Origin: Diphasiastrum complanatum
Taxonomy: Eukaryota > Streptophyta > Lycopodiopsida > Lycopodiales > Lycopodiaceae
Assembly (NCBI GenBank): GCA_029204225.1
Contig: CM055092.1
Span: 18,562,886-18,626,885 of the forward strand
Reading direction: 5' to 3'
DNA length: 64,000 nt
The notes beneath the pieces are model-generated. The model did not search any database, was not told where the DNA came from, and saw nothing but the letters and a program-made list of their open reading frames with translations. Each line of letters starts with the position of its first letter. The first letter of the stretch is position 1. The position numbers and the translations under genes are program-made. Below, one piece after another: positions 22,939-34,140 of the stretch.

Positions 22939-23560
22939 TCAACTTCGTCCCCAAGTAAGTTCGGTACTGACACAATACTGCTTAGGCCTTTTGTGAACTA
23001 GATTGGGCTGAAATAGTCCCAATTCTTGATCTGTCAAAACCCCGTAAGCTTCCCAAATCTTAGTAATGTGTGACCCCCATTCAGTGTATTTCTTCGCGCT
23101 ATCCAAACACTTCTTGAATTGTGAATATGCAATTTTGCCCCATGGAATTGGTACGTCGTGCAATGCAGCTTGTATCAACCTAAAATTTTAAACTGAAATA
23201 TACTGATCCGTTTGTCGTCGAAAAATTACCTGATTCATCCATCTTCTCAAAGCCCTGAGGGTCGATGGTAACTTATAACCCTGCTCCTTGTTGAAGGCAT
23301 CTATAGGAAAGAAATCAGCCATGTGTACTGAAGGCACATTTAGTATGTCAAAATTAATTGGCAACCCTATCATATTAGAAAATAGTTGTTCTGTGATTAG
23401 AATGCTCACATGTCATACTTGCGTGATGCCTTGCTCATCTGACTCCTTCCTTATATTATCAAGAAATTCTATCGCTGCTGTCTCCACAATCCTGTTAGGA
23501 TTGAAATGTTGGAGATGATCCAACCACAGTTCTTTCAAATATTCCTAAATTTACATGCTT
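22939..23560 (-). pseudogene. ORF1 N-terminal domain (reverse Gypsy)
   Basis: Reverse strand. LPINFDILNVPSVHMADFF and RALRRWMNQVIFRRQ (23409-23188) are followed after one stop by VPIPWGKIAYSQFKKCL and IWEAYGVLTDQELGL (23178-22939). The GKIAYSQFKKCL block resembles IAFKQFYKLVK in the forward ORF1 at about 10520 and 62940. This is my main reason for placing ORF1 before gag. Domain function unknown; it recalls the extra upstream ORF of Ogre/Tat-type Gypsy elements. Confidence 0.6.
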
Positions 23561-24133
23561 CGACTTTTTTCCACTTGGTAAACCTAGAGTTCTTGCTAGT
23601 GTTCTTGCTGCGAATATGTTGTGGGAAAATACTTGCAGTGCTTCACAAGGTAAGAGCTCAGAAGCAGAAAAGAAGAGTATTCCAACCGCTTAAAAGTATT
23701 CCAATGCTTCGGAACACCAACAAGTTTAACACCCCCTTACCAAAAGATGACACGTTGCGATGAGTATGTCACCATCCACTTAACTCAATTATTTATGAGT
23801 CATTTAGATATTATCTTTATGGTTATTAACACTACCAGAATCTGGGTCGTCGTACGCATATTGGTTACAACCCGGCGACTCTCTTCAATGCAATATCACG
23901 CCTACTAATTGAATCACAACATTGAGTCATAACAATACATTATAAAAACTGCAATCTACTCGTCAAACCGTATTCGTAATCTGATTACCTAAACTCCCGT
24001 CATAATACACTTTCTAAACCTCCACATATGGACAACCCGCAACGTATTCGTAATGGATTTTTGGTGACTATTCTGCCCATTTTTTAACAGATTAAAATGC
24101 AGAATAGTCACCTGTTTTTTTTAAAAAAAATTA

Positions 24134-24240
24134 GTGCAGATTATGCCTGCCATTTGCCACGTGGCAACATTGGATTGGTCTCAAATTTTTCTAGTGCTGA
24201 TTTTGCTTGCACCTGCCACGTGGCAGCTAAGGATTGGTTT
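24134..24240. promoter_or_regulatory. Tandem pair of palindromic G-boxes
   Basis: Two units about 67 bp apart, each reading GAT-TGC--CC--TGCCACGTGGCA followed by GGATTGGT or similar. CACGTG is the plant G-box bound by bZIP and bHLH factors, and ATTGG is an inverted CCAAT. The pairing of both motifs in each unit suggests promoter function, but this is inference only. Confidence 0.55.
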
Positions 24241-24270
24241 AAAAAGGGTCCAAAAATCCATTACGCAATG

Positions 24271-24405
24271 GAAGGAGCCGGGCAGAGGCCATTATGCCCG
24301 GTTAGGATTTCCAGAATTATTTTAGGCTCGGGCATTTTTTTTTGCCGAGCCTAAAAAATTTTTGGAAATCCTAACCGGGCAGAATGGCCTCTGCCTGGCT
24401 CCTTC
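24271..24405. repeat. Near-perfect inverted repeat, 63-bp arms
   Basis: The left arm starts GAAGGAGCCGGGCAGAGGCC; the right arm ends with its complement GGCTCCTTC. The loop is a T-run of about 9 bases at 24334-24342. A few mismatches occur in the arms. Transcribed, it would make a long stable hairpin. It could be a foldback element, an LTR structure or a small-RNA precursor. Confidence 0.9.
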
Positions 24406-24599
24406 AATAATACGTAAACCGCAACGTCCCCATAGAACCGTAATGTAATCACGAAACCGCAACGTCCTCTTAGACCCGAAACATACTTATGAAACCGCAA
24501 AGTTCTTGTCTGTAAGATAATCGCAGGTGTAATATTTGCTATAGTAATAATATACTATTGACAATAAATTACTAGATATACATACCTGAAAGATAAAAT

Positions 24600-25420
24600 T
24601 GAAAATTTGGGCAAAGTAGGACCACTGGGCAATCAATTCAACCTATGTGGAAATGAGGACATCCGGAACAGGGTTGAGAGTAGAGAAAATCCGGCCTGCG
24701 TGCTCCTCCCACTTGAGTATAGATTTGGGATCACTTTGCTTTTGGAGCATGACAGGAATGTATTGTGCATTCTGAATAGTACGTTCTAGAGCATAGTGCG
24801 CAGAACGTGTCAAAAAAATTTCAAAATAGATGTCATCATGGAGATTAAACCCGGATGCAAATGTTGGCCCAGAAACATCTATGGAGAATCGAAGTTTTAG
24901 TTTTCATGGAAGAAGGCTTCCTATTTTTGGATTCCAGGAGCTCCTTAATTTCTAGTCATATTGTTGGTGTCAAATGAGGTCTCATTGTAATGTGCTAAGT
25001 AGTGTGGTCCTCACACTCAATCTAAAACTGAACGGTCATTTCTTGCAAGATTTGAGCTAACGCACACCAAGACTATTTGATCGTATGAAGCGTGAAGCCT
25101 AGTGCTATTAATGACATTATGTGCTACGTAATATCACTTTGCAAATATTTAGTAAGCGAAGTCTCAACAAGAGTAGCCAACTTCATATTAGAAACTTTTG
25201 TTAGCTACAAAACATAAAAGTGAGACGATTCAAATGCCCTTCATAGATGTTAAAACATGATTAAAAGAGCACTAGTAGAAAATTATGAACTAAACTCTCA
25301 ACATAAGACGCTCTAAGAAAGCATTACCTTTAGCAATCTCTCCTCCATTTGAGCATGTTCTTGCATCAACTCTCAGAAGCTTTGGAAATTCCTTGTTTTT
25401 TCATTTGGCTCTTTCTGTGC
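24600..25420. other. Interval without supportable genes
   Basis: No convincing coding or repeat signal. The short open stretch at 24607-24789 has no recognisable features. Confidence 0.5.
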
Positions 25421-25422
25421 AG

Positions 25423-25800
25423 TCACTCTGGATGAGTAGCAGGCATATGAGTGAAGACACCAGCTTTAACAACAGTCTCTTGAACAGTCTGTGAGGAGCT
25501 ACAAAATGCTAAAAGCGTGCCTATTGCGCACTCTGTTGCTTGATCTGAAACCCTTAGGACCATTCTCACCAATGCAGGAACAAATAGAGCATGTCCACCC
25601 ATTGCTATGCGGCCCGCTAGTGTTTTACAGAGCAATTCCAATGTGGCAAGAGTTTCTGCTCCATCCAGCTTATCAGCCTTGAGAAAATGCTCAATCGAAG
25701 CTGCAACGGCACCTGCTATCACCCCTCTCTCACTATTCTTGGTAGAGGTGCAAACACAAAGTGAAAAGAGAGAAAAAAGAGCTGCTACTGATGGTAGCGA
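25423..25800 (-). pseudogene. U-box E3 ligase ARM-repeat fragment (PUB-like)
   Basis: Reverse strand. Reads STKNSERGVIAGAVAASIEH, then DGAETLATLELLCKTLAGR and AMGGHALFVPALVRMVLRVS, ATECAIGTLLAFCSS, ending VKAGVFTH. The order matches the C-terminal ARM repeats of plant U-box ubiquitin ligases of the PUB20-26 type. The catalytic U-box itself, which would lie further right on this strand, is missing; the sequence loses similarity by about 25800. The C-terminus is cut after VFTH. No internal stops in the core, so truncation rather than long decay. Confidence 0.75.
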
Positions 25801-25861
25801 TGGAGCAGAAAGGAGCTGCTACTATTAATAGCGATGGAGCAAATCTAGGTGGGAGCTGAAT

Positions 25862-26222
25862 GTGTATGCATTTTCGTGATGCATACATCCTCCTCCCCAT
25901 GCATGCATCTAAGAATTTTAGTTAGTTTTTGTGAAAAAGTACATACAGTAGGAGGATGCACTCATGCTACCATGGGTGCATCCTCTTACCCGTACATAGT
26001 CATGAATGTGACATGAAAATATATTTATATATTTATGGATATCTCTCACTCTATATATATATATATATTTATTTAAACTTAGGTACAGTTTTGTTCTTGG
26101 GTGAGGGACTCATGCATCCTCCTCCCCTCACCTATGCATACACACTTTTTTCACAAAAAATGATGAGAAGGAGATGCATATATGGGGAACACGATGCGTG
26201 GCCCTCCTCCGCATGCATGCAT
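25862..26222. mobile_element. MITE-like foldback element
   Basis: About 360 bp with imperfect terminal inverted repeats. Left: TTTTTGTGAAAAAGT followed by AGGAGGATGCA (25925-25965), with outer GATGCATACATCC (25880). Right, as complements: GCATCCTCCTCC and CTTTTTTCACAAAAAA (26115-26160), with outer GGATGCATGCATGC. An AT-rich centre includes (TA)n. No coding capacity. Target-site duplication not determined. Confidence 0.5.
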
Positions 26223-26399
26223 CCATCCCTCCTTTGCCCTCACCCTCCATGGCTCCCTCTCCCGCAATCCCTCCCCCTGGCCTCCATCGCTCCCTCACCC
26301 TCCTCCTTCCCTCCATCTCTCCATCCACCGCTCGTGCACTCCACCGCTCCCTGCCCTCACAGTTTTATCATCATTGTTGTATTCGTTATCTGGAAATCT

Positions 26400-26770
26400 C
26401 TTTAAGACATGCGTTGAAACAGACACACACCCAAGCCACTCGATCGTCTCTCTCTCACTCACTCACTCATTCGGCTTTGCTAATCTCTCTCTCTCTAATA
26501 GGAGAGATCTCTAGTGCTTGCACCTGTGGTGGTACTAATGCAAGAGGGAACTAAAGGGCAAGAAGAGCAGCAGCAGCCACCGCAGGAGGACAGTGGTACA
26601 GAGTTAGATGTGAGCAAGAGCAAGACGCATCCTTTGGAGAATGCGTGGACGTTATGGTTTGACAAACCAGACCCTAAATCCAGGGCAGCGCTTGGGGCAG
26701 CTCGCTACGCCCTGTTTACACCTTTTCCACGGTTGAGGATTTTTGGCGGTATGGTGGCATGCATTTCTTC
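26400..26770 (+). pseudogene. eIF4E: eIF4E first-exon fragment with 5' UTR
   Basis: eIF4E binds the mRNA cap to start translation. A CT-rich leader (CTCTCTCTCACTCACTC) precedes ATG at 26538. The protein reads MQEGTKGQEEQQQPP, then HPLENAWTLWFDKPDPKSR, characteristic of the N-terminus of plant eIF4E. A one-base shift near 26690 moves the rest to the next frame: AWGSSLRPVYTFSTVEDFWR, then YGGMHFFKHK and a stop. Between FWR and YGG about 14 residues normal for the family (LYNN... to the next strand) are missing. The remaining exons are absent. Confidence 0.85.
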
Positions 26771-26859
26771 AAGCATAAATAGAGCAATTTGGCAACATTT
26801 TTTTTCAGTTTTTAAAATCAAATACTTTCTCATCTCGAGCTTTCACATGATGGCTTAGG

Positions 26860-27825
26860 TCACATGTGCCTATTGAAGGTGGCACATTTGTAATGCAAAA
26901 GCATGTACAATCTTGAGTGTGTGGAGTGGATGATCTTTTAGAAAAATAGCAATGAATAGGGTTATGTCGAAGAGTTTCCCATGCAAAGATTTGAAAGCAA
27001 TCAAGCTAACTCTAATCTCGATCTGCATTTGAGGCTTTGTCACTCACAATAGAATTGGTGAAATTCTTATGTCGTAAGCAAGACCTTTTGATCTGTAAAC
27101 TTCTAAGAATATGCAGAGATTTAGTTCCTCGAGACAAGCATAAGGTACTTTCTATACTTACATTACTTAATTCACATTATGAATTGCAATATCTTATCGT
27201 ATTACTTTTTAAAAATCCGACATTGCACAAAGTTTCGCAATTTCTAGTTAGTTACGACATTGCACATTTTGGATTACGACATTGCTCATATTTCGGAATC
27301 TGACATACAAAACCAATAACAATTTTGTGATCAATTGCAATAATAAATATATTGAAAGTGTCAATCAATGTAGCACAAAATTGCTGCTTTCACAGACTCT
27401 CTAACTTACAAGATGAACTAAAATGTATATAAAAAACCTAATCTACTCGTCGTCATGACGTCCACTCTACATGAAAACAGGCAAACAAAACACATTAGTA
27501 TTTAATGATTGATTATACTAATGGTTAAGAGTAAAAGCGTACGTGTTTTACAACAATAATATATGAAAAATACACAATTTAAAGTTTCAAAGAAATTTTT
27601 CAGTTTATCATCTAATGCCTCGTATGATTACCTAAAGGCAAAGTCGTACTCTTCTTTGGTTGGTAGATGTCCATAGTCTGCCAACTATCCATTCAATTTA
27701 AGTTGGGATTAGTTTAAGGCTAGGTTGGAGCAGCTAGTCATATGCATGATGTAAAAGGGAATCACATGAAATCAAAGACAAACTATAAGAGTAGTTTAGA
27801 TTCACTTACCATGCTTGCTTCCAAG
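26860..27825. other. Interval without supportable genes
   Basis: AT-rich. The small ORF at 27037-27303 has no recognisable product. Repeated CGACATTGCAC-like phrases near 27220-27290 are noted without interpretation. Confidence 0.5.
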
Positions 27826-27830
27826 CTCGC

Positions 27831-28440
27831 CTATCTGCTCAAGCCCAACTTAGGGTTGTCTATTCCATGCATCCTAGTGGCCGCGACATCTCTTTGAATT
27901 TTGTATTTATCTAGTGTTCTTTCATCGTTTTTTACATTGTTCCAATCAGACCTTGAACACCAGTGGGGTTTGGATTGCCTGTCCCTATAAGCTCGTCGTG
28001 CTATATCATGACGATGTCTAATCCACAAGCTCATATGCTTATGAATTTCCTTCGAGTCAAATTCCTCTTCTTGTGGGAACTCCTCACGAAGGGTACCAAC
28101 AACAAGACCTATTTCAAGTCCAACAATAGTTCTTGTAGTCGCTTCTCCAACACTGTAAAATATTGTATATAAGCTAACACATCCTCCTTCTTCCACTTCT
28201 TAATGGCTTGCAATTTATCAACAATCTCCTCATTTTAATGCTCCTTTCTATAATGCATAAAAAAACCATGCTTAAAATCATCGTAAACCTGAAATTCTTG
28301 TAGCCCATATTGTAAATACCATTGCAAAGCATTACCTTTCAAAGTAGTTGGTTATATTCCAATTTTTAAAAATATCCTTCGTGTCATGATTAGCCTAACA
28401 CAGCCAAAAATTGGTGTATATGCATATCAGGATCATCATG
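27831..28440 (-). pseudogene. Gypsy gag capsid fragment, reverse strand
   Basis: Reverse strand, in alternating frames: DDPDMHIHQF, then FLKIGI-PTTLKGNALQWYL, GLQEFQVYDDFKHGFF, and KKWKKEDVLAYIQYFTVLEK. The small-residue to W-Y pattern followed by an F-containing helix fits the retrotransposon gag capsid domain (the PF03732 type). Stops and frameshifts occur at several points (for example about 28390 and 28240). No other part of this element is nearby. Confidence 0.6.
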
Positions 28441-29560
28441 TTTCTTCCCTTTAATTCATTGAAATGTAGATGTCCAACTACGACCCACGTACGATATCCA
28501 AGCCATGAACCACGGTGAAATATATAGGATTTGAACTACTAGCTCTAAAAGACATTATGATTAGATTGTCAGTGATAATTGGAAATTCCACCCAAAGTTG
28601 AAAACCAATATTATCCATAATAACTATGTGACCTGATCACACTGACAACAAAACCACAAAGGTATTAGGGATGACTTTGATTATCTACGAACATCACCTA
28701 AGATGGTTTTTAATTGTTCATTCTATAAGAGGTAAAAATACCTTTTGCATTCAAAGATAACCTCAACAACTAAGATACTAAATTGAAACAATCCAACAAT
28801 GTATTTTGCAACCAAATCAATAACATGGAACATTTATCTTCTATATTAAAAGAAACATTCTCAGTACAAATGCCATCACTATACTTGAACAATTTCTTCC
28901 AGAAAGGTCTTATGCAAGGAAATTCCTCTTGCTATTGGCAGTACAATAAGTCAAAGCAGGTAGGTAGCAACATTACAATAGCTTCCAGCCTTAAACATCT
29001 ATCAATGCACAGTCTAACAACCTAATAACAACCACTTTAATTGGCCAAAGCAACCATTTATATGCACATGTTTGCGACTGATCATAAACAATCACAAAGC
29101 CCTGCACCTTCCTGTAATTGAACTACTCATTTTCGTCTGTAGTCGCTTCAAGTTCCCCACTACTAGCACATCACGACAATGTGATGACAACTTTATTTCA
29201 TCCCACAATGATTAGGACTTAACATACTTACGATCTATATTACATACTTGGCCAGATTCTAAATGGCCTTAATTCACAAAAATCCCCTAATAGTTGTGAC
29301 ATGGGACATTTTCATACTTATTTTGTATGTGCTTATATAAGCACAATTTGACATTTATGGCATTCAATATTTTGGTTTTATGTTATTATGTTAATAAATT
29401 GATGTGCTTATTTATTAATATTCTAATCACAATTTATTTGATACGTGTAAAAATTGATGCTATAATGGTCTCCCACCAAGACGAGTATGAATGTGTCAAA
29501 AAAATCTACATACCATTCTCAAATTATTGAAGAGGCATGGAGCTAGAACTTATTAGAATG
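28441..29560. other. Interval without supportable genes
   Basis: AT-rich sequence with only short chance ORFs. Confidence 0.5.
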
Positions 29561-29759
29561 GTTCTGTTTATTGAATTCGTGTTGCCTCTCACTCTCGTCA
29601 CATTTCTCTGTCTTTGTAAACTCACAGTTGTCTCATGTCTGATTTGTTGTATGCAAGCACCACAATCCCCAAACAAGTAACACGATGCAAAGTATGATGG
29701 CAGTTATACTGAACAAGATCTACTTAGAATTTAGAGTTTTTTATACATGCAAGCATTGA

Positions 29760-30060
29760 AGTTATTTGTAGCAGCTCTCTCAAGCTTTCAAGCTTGAACA
29801 CTCTTGAGCATTCTAGCTTAGTTCTTTTTGGCTATCATCGCTTACTGCTAATCATCATAATCGTAATTCAGATAGATTCATCAGTTGCTCAAAGATAGCT
29901 TCGAGTACATGGTTTCTATCCACAATTGTCTTGTGCTCATCATCATCTATTTTACTTTGAATCAATAAATCCTTTATTGCATTCAATATTACGTCAGAAT
30001 GTATGCATCTTTGTGATTGTTTTTGTAGCTCATAATCTCATATTGGTTTTGTCTGATAAT
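29760..30060 (+). repeat. Copia LTR fragment (family X)
   Basis: The stretch around CTCAAAGATAGCTTCGAGTA, TTGTGCTCATCATC and TTTATTGCATTCAATATTA matches, in reverse, the LTR at about 43190-43350 and, forward, 32297-32470. Its ends were not defined. Confidence 0.6.
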
Positions 30061-30900
30061 TCAAAACTTTGTTTGACTATGTAATCACTGTAGTATTGAT
30101 AATTTCAAAGCTAGTTACTATAAGATTGAACGTGATATTTTGTCATTATGTTTTGTTCAAAATTGATAGGCATAGTCATGCATTAGTAGAGCATGTTGTT
30201 GAAAATTAAGCCCACAATTGCCTCCTTGGTGAATGACTAATCTCTATTTCATGATTCTTCTTGCATATTTATTGATCATTGATCTAGGGTCAGGTGAAAC
30301 CAAATTTGGATCTACGTCTGCTCATCTGATACCTGCAGCAATATCAAACTTAGACAACCAATTTATTTGAAGAACGTTTACAACGCTTCCAGCTGATCTC
30401 CAGCAAAGGGTAACCAATCCTGTCATAATTTCAAAGTTCAAATGTCAAGTTTAATAACTTGAATTCATTGAAGATTTGGTCATCTTCAATGACTTCCACA
30501 AAACTTGCATTTAGAACAAGTTTGTAGAAAGACATTACTTTTTCAACAATCTGCAGAAATACGCTATGTTTTCAAAAGCTTCAGTTTTTTTGCATCTCCC
30601 CGAAATGCGACACTTGCATAGTTCAAAAACCTTAACTGTTTTAAACACACCTTCGGCTTCTTGCGAAAAATGCGAAGAGAGAGAAAATTCCTGAAGGTCA
30701 TCTACTTTCATACATTAAGCTATTTTTAAGACATCGTCTTTTTAGGGCACCTTCGGCTTCTTGGAAAAAATGCAAAGAGAGAAAAATCCCAAAGGTCGTC
30801 TCACATAAACGAGGAACGTTCCAACAACACTGCTAAATTATTGACCGTATATATACTGTGTACAGTTGTCACAAAAGTCATATACTTCCAAGTACAACGG
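30061..30900. other. Repetitive interval upstream of a Copia LTR
   Basis: Contains two related units near 30650 and 30745, each with CACCTTCGGCTTCTTG followed by GAAAAAATGC or GCGAAAAATGCGAAGAGAG. Similar GCGAAAAA phrases appear in the Gypsy spacers and in the LTR at about 36520. No genes seen. Confidence 0.45.
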
Positions 30901-31550
30901 CTTTCCTAATTAGGTGACAAGCATTCAATGTAATTAATACATGGATGAAGTCTATAAATAGATCATCCAAGCACAGATTATGGGTTGCTCCATCCATGAG
31001 ACACATTTTTTAGCCTCCCAATTACGCTGTCATTTTTTGTTGTAATTGCTATTTGGATTGTGCTTCAGTGTAATATAGTAGCAGCTTGCTTTTATCTGTG
31101 TACATCGTAGATGAATGCATGTTGTGATTGAATGCACTTTTATTGTTGTTTGATCGTGCTTGTTTACTCACTCTAATCAGAACACGGACGTCTAAGACAA
31201 CTCAGTTTTTAATCAGATGATGGCTATCTTTGACGCCTGAGGAACTCGCGATATCATACTGCTCTTCCATTTATTTCAGAACTATACTTCACATTGAATC
31301 TGATTTCAGTAGCACCACACACAAACCATCTCTAATCTCTGCGGTGGACTATACTCTTATTTTAGAGTATGAATTAATCTTTAAGATCCTATTGGGCAAT
31401 TAGAACACTTAAAGTTGTGATCACATTTAGCATAAGCTATCTTTTAGACTGTTTTTGCACCTAGCAGCCGATTAGAATGAGAGAGCTGTTCCGCAATATT
31501 CTTGCTTTCTTCTCTGTTCACATTCTTCTATGTCCCTTGCCCCATCAAAT
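30901..31550 (+). repeat. Copia 5' LTR (right part), element with gag at 31615
   Basis: LTR-like sequence with a TATA-like CTATAAATAG at about 30952 and a T-rich downstream part, ending at the primer site at 31551. The left end is not found; 30901 is approximate. Confidence 0.5.
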
Positions 31551-31562
31551 TGGTAGCAGAGC
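31551..31562 (+). promoter_or_regulatory. Copia primer-binding site
   Basis: TGGTAGCAGAGC, one base off the usual TGGTATCAGAGC complementary to initiator-Met tRNA. Sits 53 bases before the gag ATG. Confidence 0.8.
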
Positions 31563-31614
31563 TTAGCTCAAATAAACCAAGAGATTAAGTTTGTTCTATA
31601 TGTGTACTGTTATC

Positions 31615-32290
31615 ATGTCTCATATAGGTAGCTCTTCATCTTCATCACTCAGTGAAGCTAGAGTCATTAACAAGTTCAATGGTTCTAACTTCTACATTTG
31701 GAAGTTAAAAGTTAGAATGATGTTGATAGATAGAGATATTTGGGATGTAGTAGAAGGTGCAGACCTGAAACCAGAAGATGGTGATCAAGCAAAGGCCTGG
31801 AGGATCAAAGATTAGAAGGCCCTAGCATGTATCACACTCAATCTGGCCAACTCCCAAATATCTCACGTTACCACGTGCAAAACCTATAAGGAAGTGTTGG
31901 ACTTGTTATGAAGTCTTTATGAGACGCACGATGTAACCACGAGATTACATCTTAGGAGGATGTTCTTTACTCTTAGCATGTCTGATTGTACTGCCATCAC
32001 TTCTCGCATCAACAACTTCAAGTCTATGTTAGAACAGTTATCAGCTGTAGGATGTTCTATTCAAGATGATGATGCCGTTCTGACCTTGCTTTCTTCTCTT
32101 CCAAAGTCATATGAGCACTTTGTGGTGATCATCTCCACACAACCCAACCTCACTCTTCAAAAGGAGATCAGTCATCTTCTTCAAGAAGAAATGCGGAGAA
32201 AGACTAGCAGCCTGTCCATCAAAGACATATCCATGGCTCTATACACCAAGAAGAAAGACTATTCCAAGGGCAAGAATCAAGTTCTTTAGA
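31615..32290 (+). pseudogene. Copia gag (family X)
   Basis: Gag of a Ty1/Copia element. Start chosen at ATG 31615 (MSHIGSSSSSSLSEARV), shortly after the primer site. FNGSNFYIWKLKVRMMLIDR and IWDVVEG are the conserved N-terminal Copia gag pattern. The middle has LHLRRMFFTLSMSD, LLSSLPKSYEHFV and EEMRRKTSS. Stops at 31815 and about 31910 break the frame. The frame ends at 32290 with no zinc knuckle. The following DNA is LTR-like (32297 on), so the rest of the element was deleted or replaced. Confidence 0.88.
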
Positions 32291-32296
32291 TCTGTT

Positions 32297-32600
32297 TAGA
32301 CATTGCGTGTTTATTGCTTATCAGTAGTTGCGCTTAATTCTAGCTTATATTTTAGTCGCTCATAAATAGCTTAGAGTACGCGGCTTCGATCCGCAACTTG
32401 TTGTACTCATTTACATCTGTTTCATTTTCATACTGAATCAATACTATCTTTTATTGCGTTAAATATCAGCTTCATTGCATTGTGTAGACATCAGCCTTTC
32501 ATTGCATTTATGTTGTTCCAAAAGCTGTGTGGATATAGATGTAGATCTATGTATATTTATTTTGATTTGTGTAGATGTATCTGTAAAAAAAATACAAATC
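32297..32600 (+). repeat. Copia LTR fragment (family X)
   Basis: Similar to 29800-30010 and, reversed, to 43190-43350 (CATAAATAGCTTAGAGTA; ACTTGTTGTACTCAT). Its right part, AGATGTAGATCTATG and GATTTGTGTAGATGTA (32535-32585), recurs at about 40085-40130. Confidence 0.55.
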
Positions 32601-33774
32601 CAAAACACATGAGTGGATCAATGATTTCTAGCCAAATTTGATTGCACATCTAGAAATAGCTAGAAGATTTCTAGAAATCACTACGTTATGCATTCTAGAA
32701 GCTAGAAATGCACAAAGATCTGATTATAAACACTTATATATGACTTAGTATTGTCCCTTTTCATACATCAGAAGTAATATACAGTACTGCACACGTGTGA
32801 AAGCTAGATCAGCCATAAAATCAACATTCTAAACATAGAAATCAAAGATATCAAGAGAAATACACGAGAGATGGACATAGAATCAAAAGAGAAAAGTTCT
32901 CCATACAAATGAGAACATTTGCATGATTTTTCCATGTTTTGACAACTATTTATAGCAGCCATATTGTCACTTGGCCGCTTAGTCACTTGCCCTAAAATAG
33001 CAACTTCTAGGTACTTCACTAAAAACCTAGAAATAAGTGACTAGTTTCAATGTATGTCAACTACCAATAGTAGTAGATCTAAATCCGACCTTATCCACTT
33101 ATATACTTGTTAAAAGTAGAAATTACACTATTTTTAGACCTTATTGACATTAAGAAATGTATCTCTAAGTAAAAATTTCACTTTGGCCTCCAAATTGCCA
33201 AATTAACTCAACTAAACTTAGTTGACATTTATCACAACCCCCCTTCAAACTAGTTTTACCACACAGCTTTGATTCATTTTAAGAATGATATCCATACTAA
33301 GTTAAGACCTCCTTTCTATGGTTTTATAGTAACTTCCATAATTGATATAGAGAATAGTGTCCACATGGGATGCTTCAGTATTTTTTACATCAATTTTATG
33401 TGTCAAGAAGTAACTAGAACATGAAGAACCAAATAGAATGTAAATGTAATGATTCCTCCACGCTTAACACTTTGAACTCTCTAGAAAATAACAGCAACCA
33501 AACAATAAATGTGAGTGATGACCACTTGCTTGCTTGTCTCCTCCAATTTTGTCCTTTCTGGCCATGTACTCACCATAAAACTCCATGAACTCCATCTTGC
33601 GACAAGATATCATCAACACTTGATGACTTGGCCATGAATGAGTGACATAATGAACCTCCAAAAGCTTCATTTTCATCAACAAAACTATCCAAGAATGCTA
33701 GTACAACTCCATCATCAAAATGACGTACACCAATGTAGCTAGTTTCACAATTTGCACTCATTCACATAAGGTGC
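32601..33774. other. Interval without supportable genes
   Basis: AT-rich. Small reverse ORFs at 32804-33019 and 33464-33761 have no recognisable motif. Confidence 0.45.
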
Positions 33775-34140
33775 ACTGATGCAAATGGCGAGTTCACGTT
33801 CTTCTTCTTCAGATGATGAGGCAAGACCATCACATATCGAATCAAAGGCCTAGCTATACTAGAGAATACAATGCCTGTGTACACGATGTAAGTATGCACT
33901 ACGACTAGAGCGACGTATTACTATATTACACATTAGCATGTATGGACATATTGAAAAAGAGTCATTATTTGTGTAGCCCGAAGTCGGTTCTTCGGTGAGT
34001 TCTGATTTGCAAAGCAACTTGTATTGTTAAAAAACATGATTGCATGCACCCTTATCATGTATGTATTTGGCGGTCTTCACGATTGGAGAAAATATTCCAT
34101 TGTTCTTGACTGTTGTTGTAGTTGTCCTCCTTTTGACCAA
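33775..34140 (+). mobile_element. CACTA-type 5' fragment, forward
   Basis: Inverted copy of 37910-38290 at the 5' end of the reverse TNP2-like element. Shared items in order: a start ATGGCGAGTTCACG with SSSSDDEARPSHIES; CATGTATGGACATATTGA; TCTGATTTGCAAAGCA; TGCATGCACCCTTATCATGT; GGCGGTCTTCA; and a final GTTGTAGTTGTCCTCC. The transposase body is absent here. The two copies in opposite orientation are separate insertions or arms of a rearranged element. Confidence 0.75.

Larger units (their letters stand above)
23830..24600 (-). promoter_or_regulatory. Putative LTR/leader of the reverse Gypsy
   Basis: Region upstream of ORF1 on the reverse strand. It contains a repeated phrase close to AAACCGCAACGTC (about 24027, 24414, 24452, 24490), two near-identical units each centred on TGCCACGTGGCA (about 24150 and 24217), and a large hairpin (24271-24405). 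LTR ends and a primer site were not identified. Confidence 0.4.

Noticed and set aside
26128-26554. Several overlapping Pro/Ser/His-rich ORFs in the CT-rich stretch
   Set aside because: Overlapping frames in several registers over low-complexity leader DNA; only the eIF4E frame from 26538 has homology.
29327-29530. 67-codon hydrophobic ORF
   Set aside because: AT-rich chance ORF with no supporting features.
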